In this document: piece after piece, positions 24,027 through 30,361 of the stretch | Layout: every line of letters starts with the position of its first letter | Numbering within the stretch: position 1 is the stretch's first letter | Assembly: GCF_019429485.1 (NCBI RefSeq) | Contig: NZ_JAHXZN010000016.1 | Span: 1 to 38,221 of the forward strand | Direction: 5' to 3' | DNA: 38,221 bases | Source of the DNA: Sphingomonas citri | GTDB taxonomy: Bacteria > Pseudomonadota > Alphaproteobacteria > Sphingomonadales > Sphingomonadaceae | Position numbers and translations under genes: made by a program | The notes under the pieces: model-generated | Databases searched by the model: none | What the model was told of the DNA's origin: nothing | The model's input: only the letters and a program-made list of their open reading frames with translations

Positions 24027-24145
24027 TGGCACGAAGGCGGCACCGGGGATGCACAAAGGGGGCAGTCGGATAGCACAAAGGTTGCAAAAACCATTGGCGG
24101 ATTGCACGGGGGTGGCAGAAAGGGGGCACAGAGGTTGCAAAAAGG
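24027..24145 (+). repeat. Array of 11-bp direct repeats (StbA-type sites) before the stb operon
   Basis: Units of 11 bp, consensus TTGCACAAAGG with invariant GCA, start at 24027, 24038, 24049, 24060, 24071, 24082 and, after a 9-bp break, at 24102, 24113, 24124 and 24135. In R388, StbA binds stbDRs: two sets of five 9-bp repeats with 2-bp spacers (also an 11-bp period) upstream of stbABC. The layout here (6 + 4 units) matches that design. StbA there secures inheritance and restrains conjugation. Confidence 0.88.
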
Positions 24146-24146
24146 T

Positions 24147-24175
24147 TTGACAGCTATTGACAGCGCGCCCATACC
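24147..24175 (+). promoter_or_regulatory. stb promoter with tandem TTGACA
   Basis: TTGACAGCTATTGACA (24147-24162) carries two -35 hexamers 10 bp apart, the same tandem found before ardB, ardC and other leading-region genes. The first is 17 bp from a weak -10, CATACC (24170-24175). The repeat array lies immediately upstream. Confidence 0.6.
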
Positions 24176-24203
24176 ACAGGGGCAGCAACGAACCGGGGCC
24201 GCG

Positions 24204-24668
24204 ATGACAACTCAATTGGAGAAACTGGCCGCGATACCCCCACGCACAAAGTCGGGAAAGCTCCGGGCCTACATGCCCGAGATTGAACGACGGATCGCTG
24301 ACGGGGTGGCGCTCAAGGCCATTATCGAATGGCTGGCAGAGGGCGGTATCGACCTGACCCTGCTAACCTTCAAAAGCTATCTGTATCGGTATCGGCAAGA
24401 GACAAAGGGCAAAACGCCACCCGCTCAAACCGTACCTCTACCGCAACCAGATCAACCTAATACGGATCGGAATACCGGACCCGATTTGGAACCCATAACG
24501 AACGGCAATTCGGATGGGGAAACACCAGTGCCGGAACCTGAAACGGAACCCGCCCCCGAAAGCTCGCTGAACGATATACTCGATCCGAGAAAACGGGATG
24601 CGAATACGGATCAGTACATGCAACGAAAGCCGGTCCTAATTGGCCGCAATCGGAGTGAGAAGAAATGA
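24204..24668 (+). CDS. stbA: StbA-like DNA-binding protein
   Basis: The 154-residue protein starts at ATG 24204 (MTTQLEKLAAIPPRTKSGKLRAY). Residues 20-70 form a predicted helix-turn-helix-like domain (MPEIERRIADGVALKAIIEWLAEGGIDLTLLTFKSYLYRYR). The remaining half is a Pro/Glu/Thr/Asn-rich low-complexity tail. It is the first gene of a three-gene operon with a ParA-like ATPase, directly downstream of an 11-bp repeat array and oriT, as stbA is in R388 and pKM101. It should bind that array. Family assignment rests on context and the array more than on sequence. Confidence 0.8.
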   Translation: MTTQLEKLAAIPPRTKSGKLRAYMPEIERRIADGVALKAIIEWLAEGGIDLTLLTFKSYLYRYRQETKGKTPPAQTVPLPQPDQPNTDRNTGPDLEPITNGNSDGETPVPEPETEPAPESSLNDILDPRKRDANTDQYMQRKPVLIGRNRSEKK

Positions 24669-25363
24669 AAGTCGCCGTAATCAACTTTTCGGGCAACGTC
24701 GGCAAATCGACCGTTGCCAAGCACCTCCTGCAAAACCGGATCAAGGATGCGGAGTTCGTGGCCGTCGAATCCATCAATTCCGATGAAGGTGATGGCGATC
24801 AGGTCCGTGGCAAGCAATTCGGCGCGCTACAGGAACAGCTAATGATGCTGGATGCCGCTGTGGTGGACGTTGGCGCATCGAACGTCGAGGATTTCATCAA
24901 GCTCATGCAGCAGTATCGCGGCTCGCATGAGGATTTCGACCTCTACGTCGTGCCTGTCGTCAAAGAGAGCAAGCAAATGCGCGACACGATCGCGACCATT
25001 CAGGCGCTCAAAAAGATGGGTGTCCCGGCGAAGAAAATCCGGGTCGTGTTCAACAAGGTGGAATCGGATGACGTGCTGGAAGAAGCCTTCTTCCCGATCT
25101 TCGCTTTCCATGAGGGCGAAAAGGCGTTCACCCTCAAGACCGGGGCCGTCATCGAATATAGCGATCTGTTCCAGCGGCTCCGCGCCATGAACATGACGGT
25201 TGATGAACTGTTGGCTGACACAACCGATTGGAAGGCCAAGCTCAAGAATCCGGCCAACCCGGAGGAAAAGGCACAAGCCGCCAACATGATCTCGATGCGT
25301 CGCCTCGCCGCATCGGGCAAAGAAAATCTCGACGCGGTATATGCCGCTGTCGTGGCGAAGTAG
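24665..25363 (+). CDS. stbB: StbB-like ParA-family ATPase
   Basis: The 232-residue protein has a deviant Walker A box, NFSGNVGKSTVAKHLL (residues 7-22), and a Walker B/A' region LDAAVVDVGASNVEDF near residue 65. VVPVVKESKQMRDTIATIQALKKMGV and RVVFNKVES follow as in ParA/MinD-type proteins. In R388, StbB is required for conjugation and opposes StbA. The ATG overlaps the stbA stop (ATGA). No ParB gene accompanies it, which supports Stb rather than classical Par. Confidence 0.9.
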   Translation: MKVAVINFSGNVGKSTVAKHLLQNRIKDAEFVAVESINSDEGDGDQVRGKQFGALQEQLMMLDAAVVDVGASNVEDFIKLMQQYRGSHEDFDLYVVPVVKESKQMRDTIATIQALKKMGVPAKKIRVVFNKVESDDVLEEAFFPIFAFHEGEKAFTLKTGAVIEYSDLFQRLRAMNMTVDELLADTTDWKAKLKNPANPEEKAQAANMISMRRLAASGKENLDAVYAAVVAK

Positions 25364-25373
25364 GGGCTAGGTC

Positions 25374-25745
25374 GTGGCAGGCCCCAACACCGCCCGCGAA
25401 GCCCTCCTAGCGGAACTCCTGGGCGATGCCGGGGTGCTGCTCGATCGCATGGAAGCCCTCAAGGTCGAGCTGCCCGAAGTGGCCGACGACATTGAGCGCA
25501 AAGTGAAGTCGGCCGGGGAGTCCTCGGCCGCCCTCGTCCGCACCGCTGGCGAGCAAGCCGCCTCCCAAGTCGGGGATACCCTAGAAGCCGTCCAGAGCGC
25601 CGCCAGAGAGGCAAAGGCGGCTGCGTCGATGGTCGCGGGGTCAGCACGCCGCTTCGCGCTCCTAGCCCTCCTCACGGGCGTTGCTGGGGGTGGGGTAGCC
25701 GGTGCCATTGCCGCGCTGGCTCTATCGGGGGCGTTGTTTCGCTGA
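25374..25745 (+). CDS. stbC: StbC-like protein with C-terminal membrane anchor
   Basis: The 123-residue protein starts with GTG at 25374, 10 nt after stbB. A long helical, probably coiled-coil region (residues 5-85, rich in Ala, Glu and Val) ends in one or two C-terminal hydrophobic segments (RFALLALLTGVAGGGVAGAIAALALSGALF). It takes the position of StbC, whose role in R388 is unclear. Assignment is by synteny. A membrane-tethered partner for the StbB ATPase is plausible. Confidence 0.75.
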   Translation: MAGPNTAREALLAELLGDAGVLLDRMEALKVELPEVADDIERKVKSAGESSAALVRTAGEQAASQVGDTLEAVQSAAREAKAAASMVAGSARRFALLALLTGVAGGGVAGAIAALALSGALFR

Positions 25746-25790
25746 CTCGGCTTCGTGCTTTCGAGTATCAGCCCTGATCGGAGATTTTAC

Positions 25791-25958
25791 ATGACTGCGC
25801 TTGCTCCTCTAGCCCTGATTGGGGCCGTGGGCACCATCGGCGGAATCGCCCTGATGAACGCGGCTGCAAACTTCACCCTTCGACGGGCTGGCCTTGCCGT
25901 CAGCGTCATTGGTGTATGCGTTATCGGGATGTGCGGCGCAGTCAGCGCGGTTCACTGA
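25791..25958 (+). CDS. Small two-pass membrane protein, 55 aa
   Basis: ATG 25791 has GGAG 7 nt upstream. Two hydrophobic segments, LAPLALIGAVGTIGGIALM and LAVSVIGVCVIGMCGAVS, are joined by a short basic turn (NFTLRRAG). It is the last co-directional gene after stbABC and ends just before repeat copy B. I do not recognise it. Confidence 0.65.
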   Translation: MTALAPLALIGAVGTIGGIALMNAAANFTLRRAGLAVSVIGVCVIGMCGAVSAVH

Positions 25959-25984
25959 CACCCCCTCCCCTCCCGCAGCTCCTA

Positions 25985-26250
25985 GTTCGACGTGCGACAC
26001 GCGAAGGCGAACCCCTGCCCCGATGGGGGCGAGGGGCGGAAGAATGACGCTCCTCGTCCCGACACCTCCGGTTCAGCCGGGGCGGGCGCGATCCGTCAAA
26101 GGCGGCGCAGCCGGGACCGGAGCCACGCGGACCCACGCGGACGCCTAGCCGCAGGCCAGGCGCGAGCATGGGGAGCATGGCGAGGACCAACCCTTTGACG
26201 GATCGCGCCCGGTCTGGCCGGACACCCGGCAAGTTCTTGCGCGGTAGCGC
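25985..26250. repeat. Dispersed repeat, copy B
   Basis: Matches copies A and C over about 230 bp with more substitutions than those two show to each other. The inverted arms are longest here: CGGGCGCGATCCGTCAAAGG (26083-26102, including the G-rich extension) pairs with CCTTTGACGGATCGCGCCCG (26192-26211). Unlike A and C it is not joined to a TTGACA-tandem promoter; it separates the plus-strand stb group from the minus-strand leading-region genes. Confidence 0.85.
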
Positions 26251-26253
26251 GAA

Positions 26254-26289
26254 ACGGGGGCGGGCGCTCGATGCGCTCGCCCCCGTTTT
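26254..26289. repeat. TCGAT-loop hairpin 1
   Basis: GGGGGCG-ggcGC-TCGAT-GCgct-CGCCCCC is bordered by AAAC and GTTTT, so it could terminate transcripts in both directions. It is one of four hairpins with a conserved TCGAT loop placed after small leading-region genes. Confidence 0.65.
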
Positions 26290-26299
26290 CGGAACGATC

Positions 26300-26330
26300 A
26301 AAAGAAAAGGGAGGAGCCGAAGCCCCTCCC
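26300..26330 (-). terminator. Terminator after 26338-26559
   Basis: On the minus strand GGGAGGGGC-TTCG-GCTCCTCCC (one G-T pair) is followed by TTTTCTTTT. It starts 7 nt after the stop. Confidence 0.92.
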
Positions 26331-26337
26331 CTGCTCG

Positions 26338-26559
26338 TTACTGGAACAGCTTGAATACTGCCGGTGCGAGGCCGATGAGTGTCAGGACAAAGCCGAAAGA
26401 CGCGATAACCCACGTCTGCGCTTTCAACTGCGCTTCCAGACCTTTGTTTGCTTCCTGAACCTTCACCGCGATATACTCCTCGATAGCCTCCACAACCTCG
26501 GCTGCCGCGTCGTCGGACACGTTAGCCGCTTTCAGTGCTCTAAACAATTTGATGTGCAT
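26338..26559 (-). CDS. Small coiled-coil protein with C-terminal membrane helix, 73 aa
   Basis: Begins MHIKLFRALKAANVSDDAAAEVVEAIEEYI, continues as an amphipathic helix, and ends in a membrane segment (VIASFGFVLTLIGLAPAVFKLF). The layout resembles DUF1640-like small coiled-coil membrane proteins. GAAGGAGAA precedes the ATG. It is a stand-alone gene with a conserved structured leader (26651-26740) and its own terminator. The function is unknown. It lies near the start of the leading region, so it would be among the first genes in a recipient. Confidence 0.75.
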   Translation of the reverse strand: MHIKLFRALKAANVSDDAAAEVVEAIEEYIAVKVQEANKGLEAQLKAQTWVIASFGFVLTLIGLAPAVFKLFQ

Positions 26560-26650
26560 CTGGTTCTCCTTCTCGTTGAGTGAGGAGACCCCTCGGCATG
26601 GGCTCCGGCGTCGGCGGTCAAGGACCGCGAAGCGGCCGCGCAGCGGGGAG

Positions 26651-26745
26651 TGGGGGAGCCGATTTGCGAAGCAAATTGGGGGAACCGCTCATCCTTGAGG
26701 GCCGGCGCGCACCCATGCCAAAATACCTCATCACACAGAGAGAAG
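26651..26745 (-). promoter_or_regulatory. Structured leader element 1 (before 26338-26559)
   Basis: The stem CCGATTTGC (26659-26667) / GCAAATTGG (26671-26679) with loop GAA lies 57 bp from a CACAGAGAGA motif (about 26734-26742). Two further copies occur at 29095 and 29734. The rest of 26560-26959 is GC-rich, with GCGAAGC-type small repeats and no supportable gene. Confidence 0.6.
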
Positions 26746-26959
26746 ATTACCCCCAACGGTGCCGCTGCCCCGATCGGCAACGCCGATCTGCCGGCGAAGC
26801 CGGCATCCTGGCGAAGCCGGGGGGTCGATCCCCCCGGCTTCGCCCCCCGGCAAAAATGCGGCCGGTTCACCGGCCTCCGCTGCCCCCCCCTGCCCCAAAC
26901 GGCAAAGGGCGGTGCAACCGCACCGCCCTACCCTCTGCCGCTAGTCTGGCTGCTCGATG

Positions 26960-27253
26960 CTACATGATGGCGAACGGGTGACGGCCGGGGCGCTGGTCGC
27001 TCTGCTGCTCGTCCACCAGCTCGGCGCGCAAGCTGGCAGGGACGATCGCCCACGGCTCGACGTGTGCTAGAGCGGCATCAACATTCGTGATTTCACGGGT
27101 CGCCGTGCCAACCCATATCGCGGCGTCGTCGGCCTCGTCCTCGTTCACGATCACATAGAACGTCTGTAGCGGGCCATCCCATCCAATCGCGATCGTTGCG
27201 CGTCGGAACGCCTCGGGTAAGTCGGGGCGGGGGTCCAGTTCGTGGCGGGACAT
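26960..27253 (-). CDS. Hypothetical protein downstream of ardC, 97 aa
   Basis: Begins MSRHELDPRPDLPEAF. The core TIAIGWDGPLQTFYVIVNED and IWVGTATREITNVDA resembles a small protein often seen beside ardC on proteobacterial plasmids, whose function I do not know. It probably forms an operon with ardC (74 nt gap). The gap holds a GGATGC-CGGCAA-GCATCC-type hairpin and a CGCAGGAG ribosome-binding site 10 nt before the ATG. Confidence 0.75.
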   Translation of the reverse strand: MSRHELDPRPDLPEAFRRATIAIGWDGPLQTFYVIVNEDEADDAAIWVGTATREITNVDAALAHVEPWAIVPASLRAELVDEQQSDQRPGRHPFAIM

Positions 27254-27259
27254 TCGGGC

Positions 27260-27293
27260 TTCTCCTGCGGGTTGGGGATGCTTGCCGGCATCC
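27260..27293 (-). promoter_or_regulatory. Leader hairpin with CGGCAA loop before 26960-27253
   Basis: GGATGC (27276-27281) and GCATCC (27288-27293) enclose TTGCCG (CGGCAA on the minus strand). The stem sequence differs wholly from other family members, while the loop and the CGCAGGAG site (27268-27261) are kept. Confidence 0.6.
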
Positions 27294-27327
27294 GGGGGGT
27301 AGGGGGGCAGGATGCCCCCCGATGGTA

Positions 27328-28284
27328 TCAGGCGGCGCGCTGCTCGTCCTCGTCCTCGGCCGCGATCGTCGCGCCCGAATAGGCGGCGAGGAAGTCGGCC
27401 GCGCGCTGCGCGTGCGAAGCGGCGGTGAAAATCGCGCGCTTGTCGTTCTTCAACACCTCAAGCCATGATCCGATATAGGCGGCGTGGCTCTCGATATGGT
27501 CGGGGCGGAAACCCAAGGTCGCGCATGTGAACGCGGCCCCCAGCTCGGCAACAAGCTCCTCGGCTGCATATCCAGCGTCACCCCAACGCTTGCGCCCAAA
27601 GTCGCGATCGAGGCGGGTAGGGTGGCGGGTCCAGTGGGTGTGTTCGTGGGCGAGGGTGGAATAATACCGCTCGGCGTCGGTGAAGTCCTCAAGCTGCGGC
27701 ATCTGAATATGGTCGGCGTCGATCCGGTAATAGGCGCGATTGCCGCCATGCTGCACCGTTGACGGGATCGCGGCGAAAAACGCCTCGGCGTGTTCGATCC
27801 GCTCGGCCTTCTGGCGCGCTGTCGGCTCGACCGGCTGCGGGTAGTAATGGGCGGGCAGGCCGTCGATCTGCTCGACGTTGAAAACGGTATAGGATTTCAG
27901 AAAGCGCGCGATGCGGGTTTCCTCGCTGCCGTCGCTGCCTTCCTCGGTGATCGCGGTTGCGCCCGAATAGAAAACCTTCGATCCCTTTTCGCCCTTGCGG
28001 ACGCACGCGCCCTTGATCGCAATGGCCTGCTTGAAGGTCATCCAATAGGGCGAGGAATAGCCCTTCGCCTGCGCCGTCATCCACAGCACCAGCACGTTGA
28101 TCCCGCGATAGGGCGTGCCGCACGCGCGCAACGGATACTGCGCCACGCCGCCCGACTGCCACGGCTTTTCCCAAGGCTTCGTGCCAGCCTCCAACGCGGC
28201 GACGATGGCGTCCGTTACGTCCTGATAGGCGTCGGTCGCGGGGGCGGTGCGGGTGGTCGATTTGCGGGCTGCGGGCTTCGCCAT
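27328..28284 (-). CDS. ardC: ArdC antirestriction protein
   Basis: The 318-residue protein has an N-terminal ssDNA-binding ArdC_N domain (DUF1738 type): DAYQDVTDAIVAALEAGTKPWEKPW, YRGINVLVLWMTAQAKGYSSPYWMTFKQA and VRKGEKGSKVFY. The C-terminal part is a zinc-peptidase-like domain with LAHEHTHWTRHP (HExxH, about residue 210) and EELVAELGAAF. ArdC is known to protect incoming plasmid DNA from restriction. I start at ATG 28284 (MAKPAARKS), with GGAG 8 nt upstream. The promoter P-ardC (28329-28392) follows repeat copy C. As the T-strand is its template it can be expressed early after entry. Confidence 0.95.
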   Translation of the reverse strand: MAKPAARKSTTRTAPATDAYQDVTDAIVAALEAGTKPWEKPWQSGGVAQYPLRACGTPYRGINVLVLWMTAQAKGYSSPYWMTFKQAIAIKGACVRKGEKGSKVFYSGATAITEEGSDGSEETRIARFLKSYTVFNVEQIDGLPAHYYPQPVEPTARQKAERIEHAEAFFAAIPSTVQHGGNRAYYRIDADHIQMPQLEDFTDAERYYSTLAHEHTHWTRHPTRLDRDFGRKRWGDAGYAAEELVAELGAAFTCATLGFRPDHIESHAAYIGSWLEVLKNDKRAIFTAASHAQRAADFLAAYSGATIAAEDEDEQRAA

Positions 28285-28328
28285 GTCATCTACTCCGGTG
28301 GGGGCTAAGTGGCTGTTTCGATGACATA

Positions 28329-28392
28329 TATATAGTCGCGGACGGCTTCCTTTGTCAATAGCTGTCAATAGAATATAGCAAAACTATTGCGC
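28329..28392 (-). promoter_or_regulatory. ardC promoter with TGTCAATAG triad
   Basis: On the plus strand TGTCAA occurs at 28353 and 28363 (TGTCAATAG 28363-28371), then 12 bp, then inverted CTATTGCGC at 28384. On the minus strand the proximal TTGACA is 18 bp from TATATA (28334-28329). The triad spacing equals that of the other leading-region promoters. Confidence 0.75.
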
Positions 28393-28690
28393 TTGACTGC
28401 CCCCTTCTAACCCCCGCTCCTAGTTCGACGCGCCGCAGGCGTGACGAACCGCCCTGCCCCGATAGGGGCGAGGGGCGGAAGAATGACGCTCCTCGTCCCG
28501 ACACCTCCAATTCAGCCGGGGCGAGCGCGATCCGTCAAAGGCGGCGAAGCCGGGACCGGAGCCACGCGGACCCACGCGCAGCGCCTAGCCGCAGGCCAGG
28601 CGCGAGCATGGGGAGCATGGCGAGGACCAACCCTTTGACGGATCGCGCCCGGTCTGGCCGGACCCCATCAAGCTCATGCGCGGTAGCGCG
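28352..28690. repeat. Dispersed repeat, copy C (intact)
   Basis: This is the only copy read through without interruption. It joins the TGTCAATAG promoter, a tgactgcccccttctaacc stretch, and the ~230-bp core with arms CGCGATCCGTCAAAGG (28526-28541) and CCTTTGACGGATCGCG (28632-28647). Copy A has the same parts in the same order. No transposase, terminal repeats or target duplication accompany it. Confidence 0.88.
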
Positions 28691-28691
28691 T

Positions 28692-28724
28692 GGGGGCGGG
28701 CTGGCTCGATGCCAGTTCGCCCCC
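28692..28724. repeat. TCGAT-loop hairpin 2
   Basis: GGGGGCG-gg-CTGGC-TCGAT-GCCAG-tt-CGCCCCC. The inner stem CTGGC/GCCAG differs from the other copies but pairs fully. Confidence 0.65.
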
Positions 28725-28734
28725 TCTCGACCGA

Positions 28735-28760
28735 TGAAAAGGAGAGGGGCAATGCCCCTC
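28735..28760 (-). terminator. Terminator after 28759-28998
   Basis: On the minus strand GAGGGGC-ATT-GCCCCTC, overlapping the stop codon, is followed by TCCTTTTC. Confidence 0.8.
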
Positions 28761-28998
28761 ACCATAGCTGCTCGTTATGCCAATGTCGGACGTGATCCAG
28801 CTCGCACCATATGAACGCGCCGTCCTCGATGATCCGTTCGTCATAGGCTTCTGCTGCGCGGCGATCGGCGGGCGTCATCAAGTTCCAGTTGATGGCGTCT
28901 TTCGCCTCTTGCCGGCGATCGTACAGCCGCTCCCATGCGCGGTACTCGCGTTCCAGCATTTCGATCCGGTCATCAATGTGCATGACTAGCTTCGGCAT
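28759..28998 (-). CDS. Small charged hypothetical protein, 79 aa
   Basis: ATG 28998 (MPKLVMHIDDRIEMLEREYR) has AAGGAGG 5 nt upstream; a start at 29013 is less likely. The protein is helical and highly charged, rich in Trp, Arg and Glu (YRAWERLYDRRQEAKDAINWNLM, FIWCELDHVRHWHNEQLW). There is no membrane segment. It forms a single-gene unit with structured leader 2 and its own terminator. The function is unknown; small acidic leading-region proteins are often anti-defence, but nothing shown proves it. Confidence 0.75.
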   Translation of the reverse strand: MPKLVMHIDDRIEMLEREYRAWERLYDRRQEAKDAINWNLMTPADRRAAEAYDERIIEDGAFIWCELDHVRHWHNEQLW

Positions 28999-29094
28999 CG
29001 CGTCCTCCTTCATCTGACGACGCTTGCGTTCCCGGCGTGTCGAGCCGGGTCGGGGACGCGGCTATGCCGCGCCGCGCAGCGGGCGATGGTGGAA

Positions 29095-29210
29095 CCGATT
29101 TTCTCGCCGGTCCCCGGAGCGCAGCGGAGTGGGGCCGGCGTGAAAATTGGGGGACCGTCGATCCTCGACGCGGTTCGGCACGTCGGGTACGCTTGGACTA
29201 CAGAGAGAGA
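29095..29210 (-). promoter_or_regulatory. Structured leader element 2 (before 28759-28998)
   Basis: Arms 29095-29110 (CCGATTTTC-T-CGCCGG) and 29135-29150 (CCGGCG-T-GAAAATTGG) pair over 15 positions with one T-T mismatch; CCCC/GGGG closes the apex. Compared with elements 1 and 3, the ATTTGC/GCAAAT pair is replaced by ATTTTC/GAAAAT, a compensatory change. CAGAGAGAGA follows at 29201. No gene is seen in 29014-29335. Confidence 0.65.
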
Positions 29211-29230
29211 GTTTTCTTGTCCGTGGCAAC

Positions 29231-29265
29231 GGGGGGCGGGCAGGCTCGATGCCTGTTCGCCCCCC
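29231..29265. repeat. TCGAT-loop hairpin 3
   Basis: GGGGGGCG-gg-CAGGC-TCGAT-GCCTG-tt-CGCCCCCC, followed by TTT on the plus strand. It lies between the terminator of 29336-29626 and leader element 2. Confidence 0.65.
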
Positions 29266-29299
29266 TTTCAACGGCTGCACCTGGGCGACGATCGCGGAC

Positions 29300-29328
29300 A
29301 AAAAAAGGGACCGGGTTGCCCCGGCCCC
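29300..29328 (-). terminator. Terminator after 29336-29626
   Basis: On the minus strand GGGGCCGGG-GCAA-CCCGGTCCC (one G-T pair) is followed by seven T residues. Confidence 0.95.
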
Positions 29329-29335
29329 CTGTCGA

Positions 29336-29626
29336 TCAAAGCTCCAACCATTCGGTGTTATGAAGGCCGTGCTGGCGGTAGGTCATGTAGGTGCATCCTG
29401 CCTTGTACCGCGCCCAATCCAGCGGTGCGAAAGCGCGTTCCTCATCCTCGTTTATGTCGTTGGTGCGGCCCTCATAGTAGAGGTTGCCGTCGTCGTCGTA
29501 GAGCCGGAAATCGTAAGAGAGAGGGTCGCCAGCGGTAACAAAGGTCTGCACCCGCTTGCCGTTCTCATCGTCACCAACTCCGTGCGAGTTCGTGCCGATG
29601 TGGTCTGCGGTAATGATCCAGCGCAT
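29336..29626 (-). CDS. Hypothetical protein, 96 aa
   Basis: Begins MRWIITADHIGTNSHGVGDD. It is acidic, beta-rich in appearance (DPLSYDFRLYDDDGNLYYEGRTND) and lacks membrane segments. GGAAGGAT precedes the ATG. It is a single-gene unit with structured leader 3 upstream and a strong terminator plus TCGAT hairpin downstream. The acidic, possibly DNA-mimicking composition would fit an anti-restriction or anti-defence role, which is inference only. Confidence 0.75.
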   Translation of the reverse strand: MRWIITADHIGTNSHGVGDDENGKRVQTFVTAGDPLSYDFRLYDDDGNLYYEGRTNDINEDEERAFAPLDWARYKAGCTYMTYRQHGLHNTEWLEL

Positions 29627-29733
29627 GTTCGATCCTTCCTCTTTGTCTTGATGACAAAGTCGGCGGTTCGGCGAAAGCGGGCAGGGTCAATGACGCGGCT
29701 TTAGCCGCGCCGCTTTAGCGGGCGACGGGGGAG

Positions 29734-29817
29734 CCGATTTGCGAAGCAAATTGGGGGAACCGTCGATCATTGATGCTGGCCGCTTTTGCCGAAATGCTAG
29801 GAGGTCATCAGAGAGAG
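29734..29817 (-). promoter_or_regulatory. Structured leader element 3 (before 29336-29626)
   Basis: CCGATTTGC (29734-29742) / GCAAATTGG (29746-29754) with loop GAA, then CAGAGAGAG at 29809-29817, 55 bp away. A second hairpin, CGCGGC-TTTA-GCCGCG (about 29695-29710), lies nearer the gene, as in element 2. Confidence 0.6.
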
Positions 29818-29835
29818 TTATATTCCTGCGGCAGC

Positions 29836-29870
29836 GGGAAAGGGGCGCGCTCGATGCGCGCTCATTTCCC
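29836..29870. repeat. TCGAT-loop hairpin 4
   Basis: GGGAAA-gggGCGCGC-TCGAT-GCGCGC-tca-TTTCCC. It lies 3 nt after the stop of 29873-30169 and, having no T-run, may or may not terminate. Confidence 0.6.
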
Positions 29871-29872
29871 AT

Positions 29873-30169
29873 TCAGCGGTTCGCCTGGGCGGCTCGCTCG
29901 TAATAGCATCCGGCCTCGGCGCATGTTTGCACGGCGATCCCGAACCATTCGAGGCGATCGGCGGGAGCATCCTCGATGCTGATAGGCAGGGCAGGGGCAT
30001 CCCGCCCGGTTCGCATCATCAAGCGCCGTATCAGCGTGTCGATCAATGCGAGGCGTTCGCCTTCGTCCAGCTCTATTTCCTCGGCCGATTCCCGGCCGAC
30101 TTGCCGGAAACCAGCTTGCTCCATGATCGGGGTGAACGTCCGAACGATCATCGCAATTCTGTCGGTCAT
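29873..30169 (-). CDS. Hypothetical protein, 98 aa
   Basis: ATG 30169 (MTDRIAMIVRTFTPIMEQAGF) has GAGG 7 nt upstream; an adjacent GTG at 30172 is an alternative. It is helical and acidic (ESAEEIELDEGERLALIDTLIRRL), with a Cys-Tyr-Tyr stretch near the end (GIAVQTCAEAGCYYERAAQAN). No membrane segment. The 190-bp gap upstream (30170-30361) holds a GGCCGG-CAAG-CCGGCC hairpin and no other gene. The function is unknown. Confidence 0.7.
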   Translation of the reverse strand: MTDRIAMIVRTFTPIMEQAGFRQVGRESAEEIELDEGERLALIDTLIRRLMMRTGRDAPALPISIEDAPADRLEWFGIAVQTCAEAGCYYERAAQANR

Positions 30170-30361
30170 CACCCTACCTCAAAAACGCGGCCGGCTTGCC
30201 GGCCTCCCTGCTGCGAGCATGGCGTAGCCACGCACAGCGGCACGCGAGGATCGTTACCCGATAGGGCCAAGACCCGAAGGGGCTTGGTCGGAGCGAAGCG
30301 GAGATAGTAGCCGTGCCCGAAGGGCCGCGCCCAACTTCTCCACTTTTTTCCCTGCTCCCTT

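Noticed and set aside
24665..25363. Classical ParAB partition locus
   Set aside because: There is a ParA-like ATPase but no ParB-like gene or parS-type sites; oriT-linked repeats and gene order fit StbABC better.
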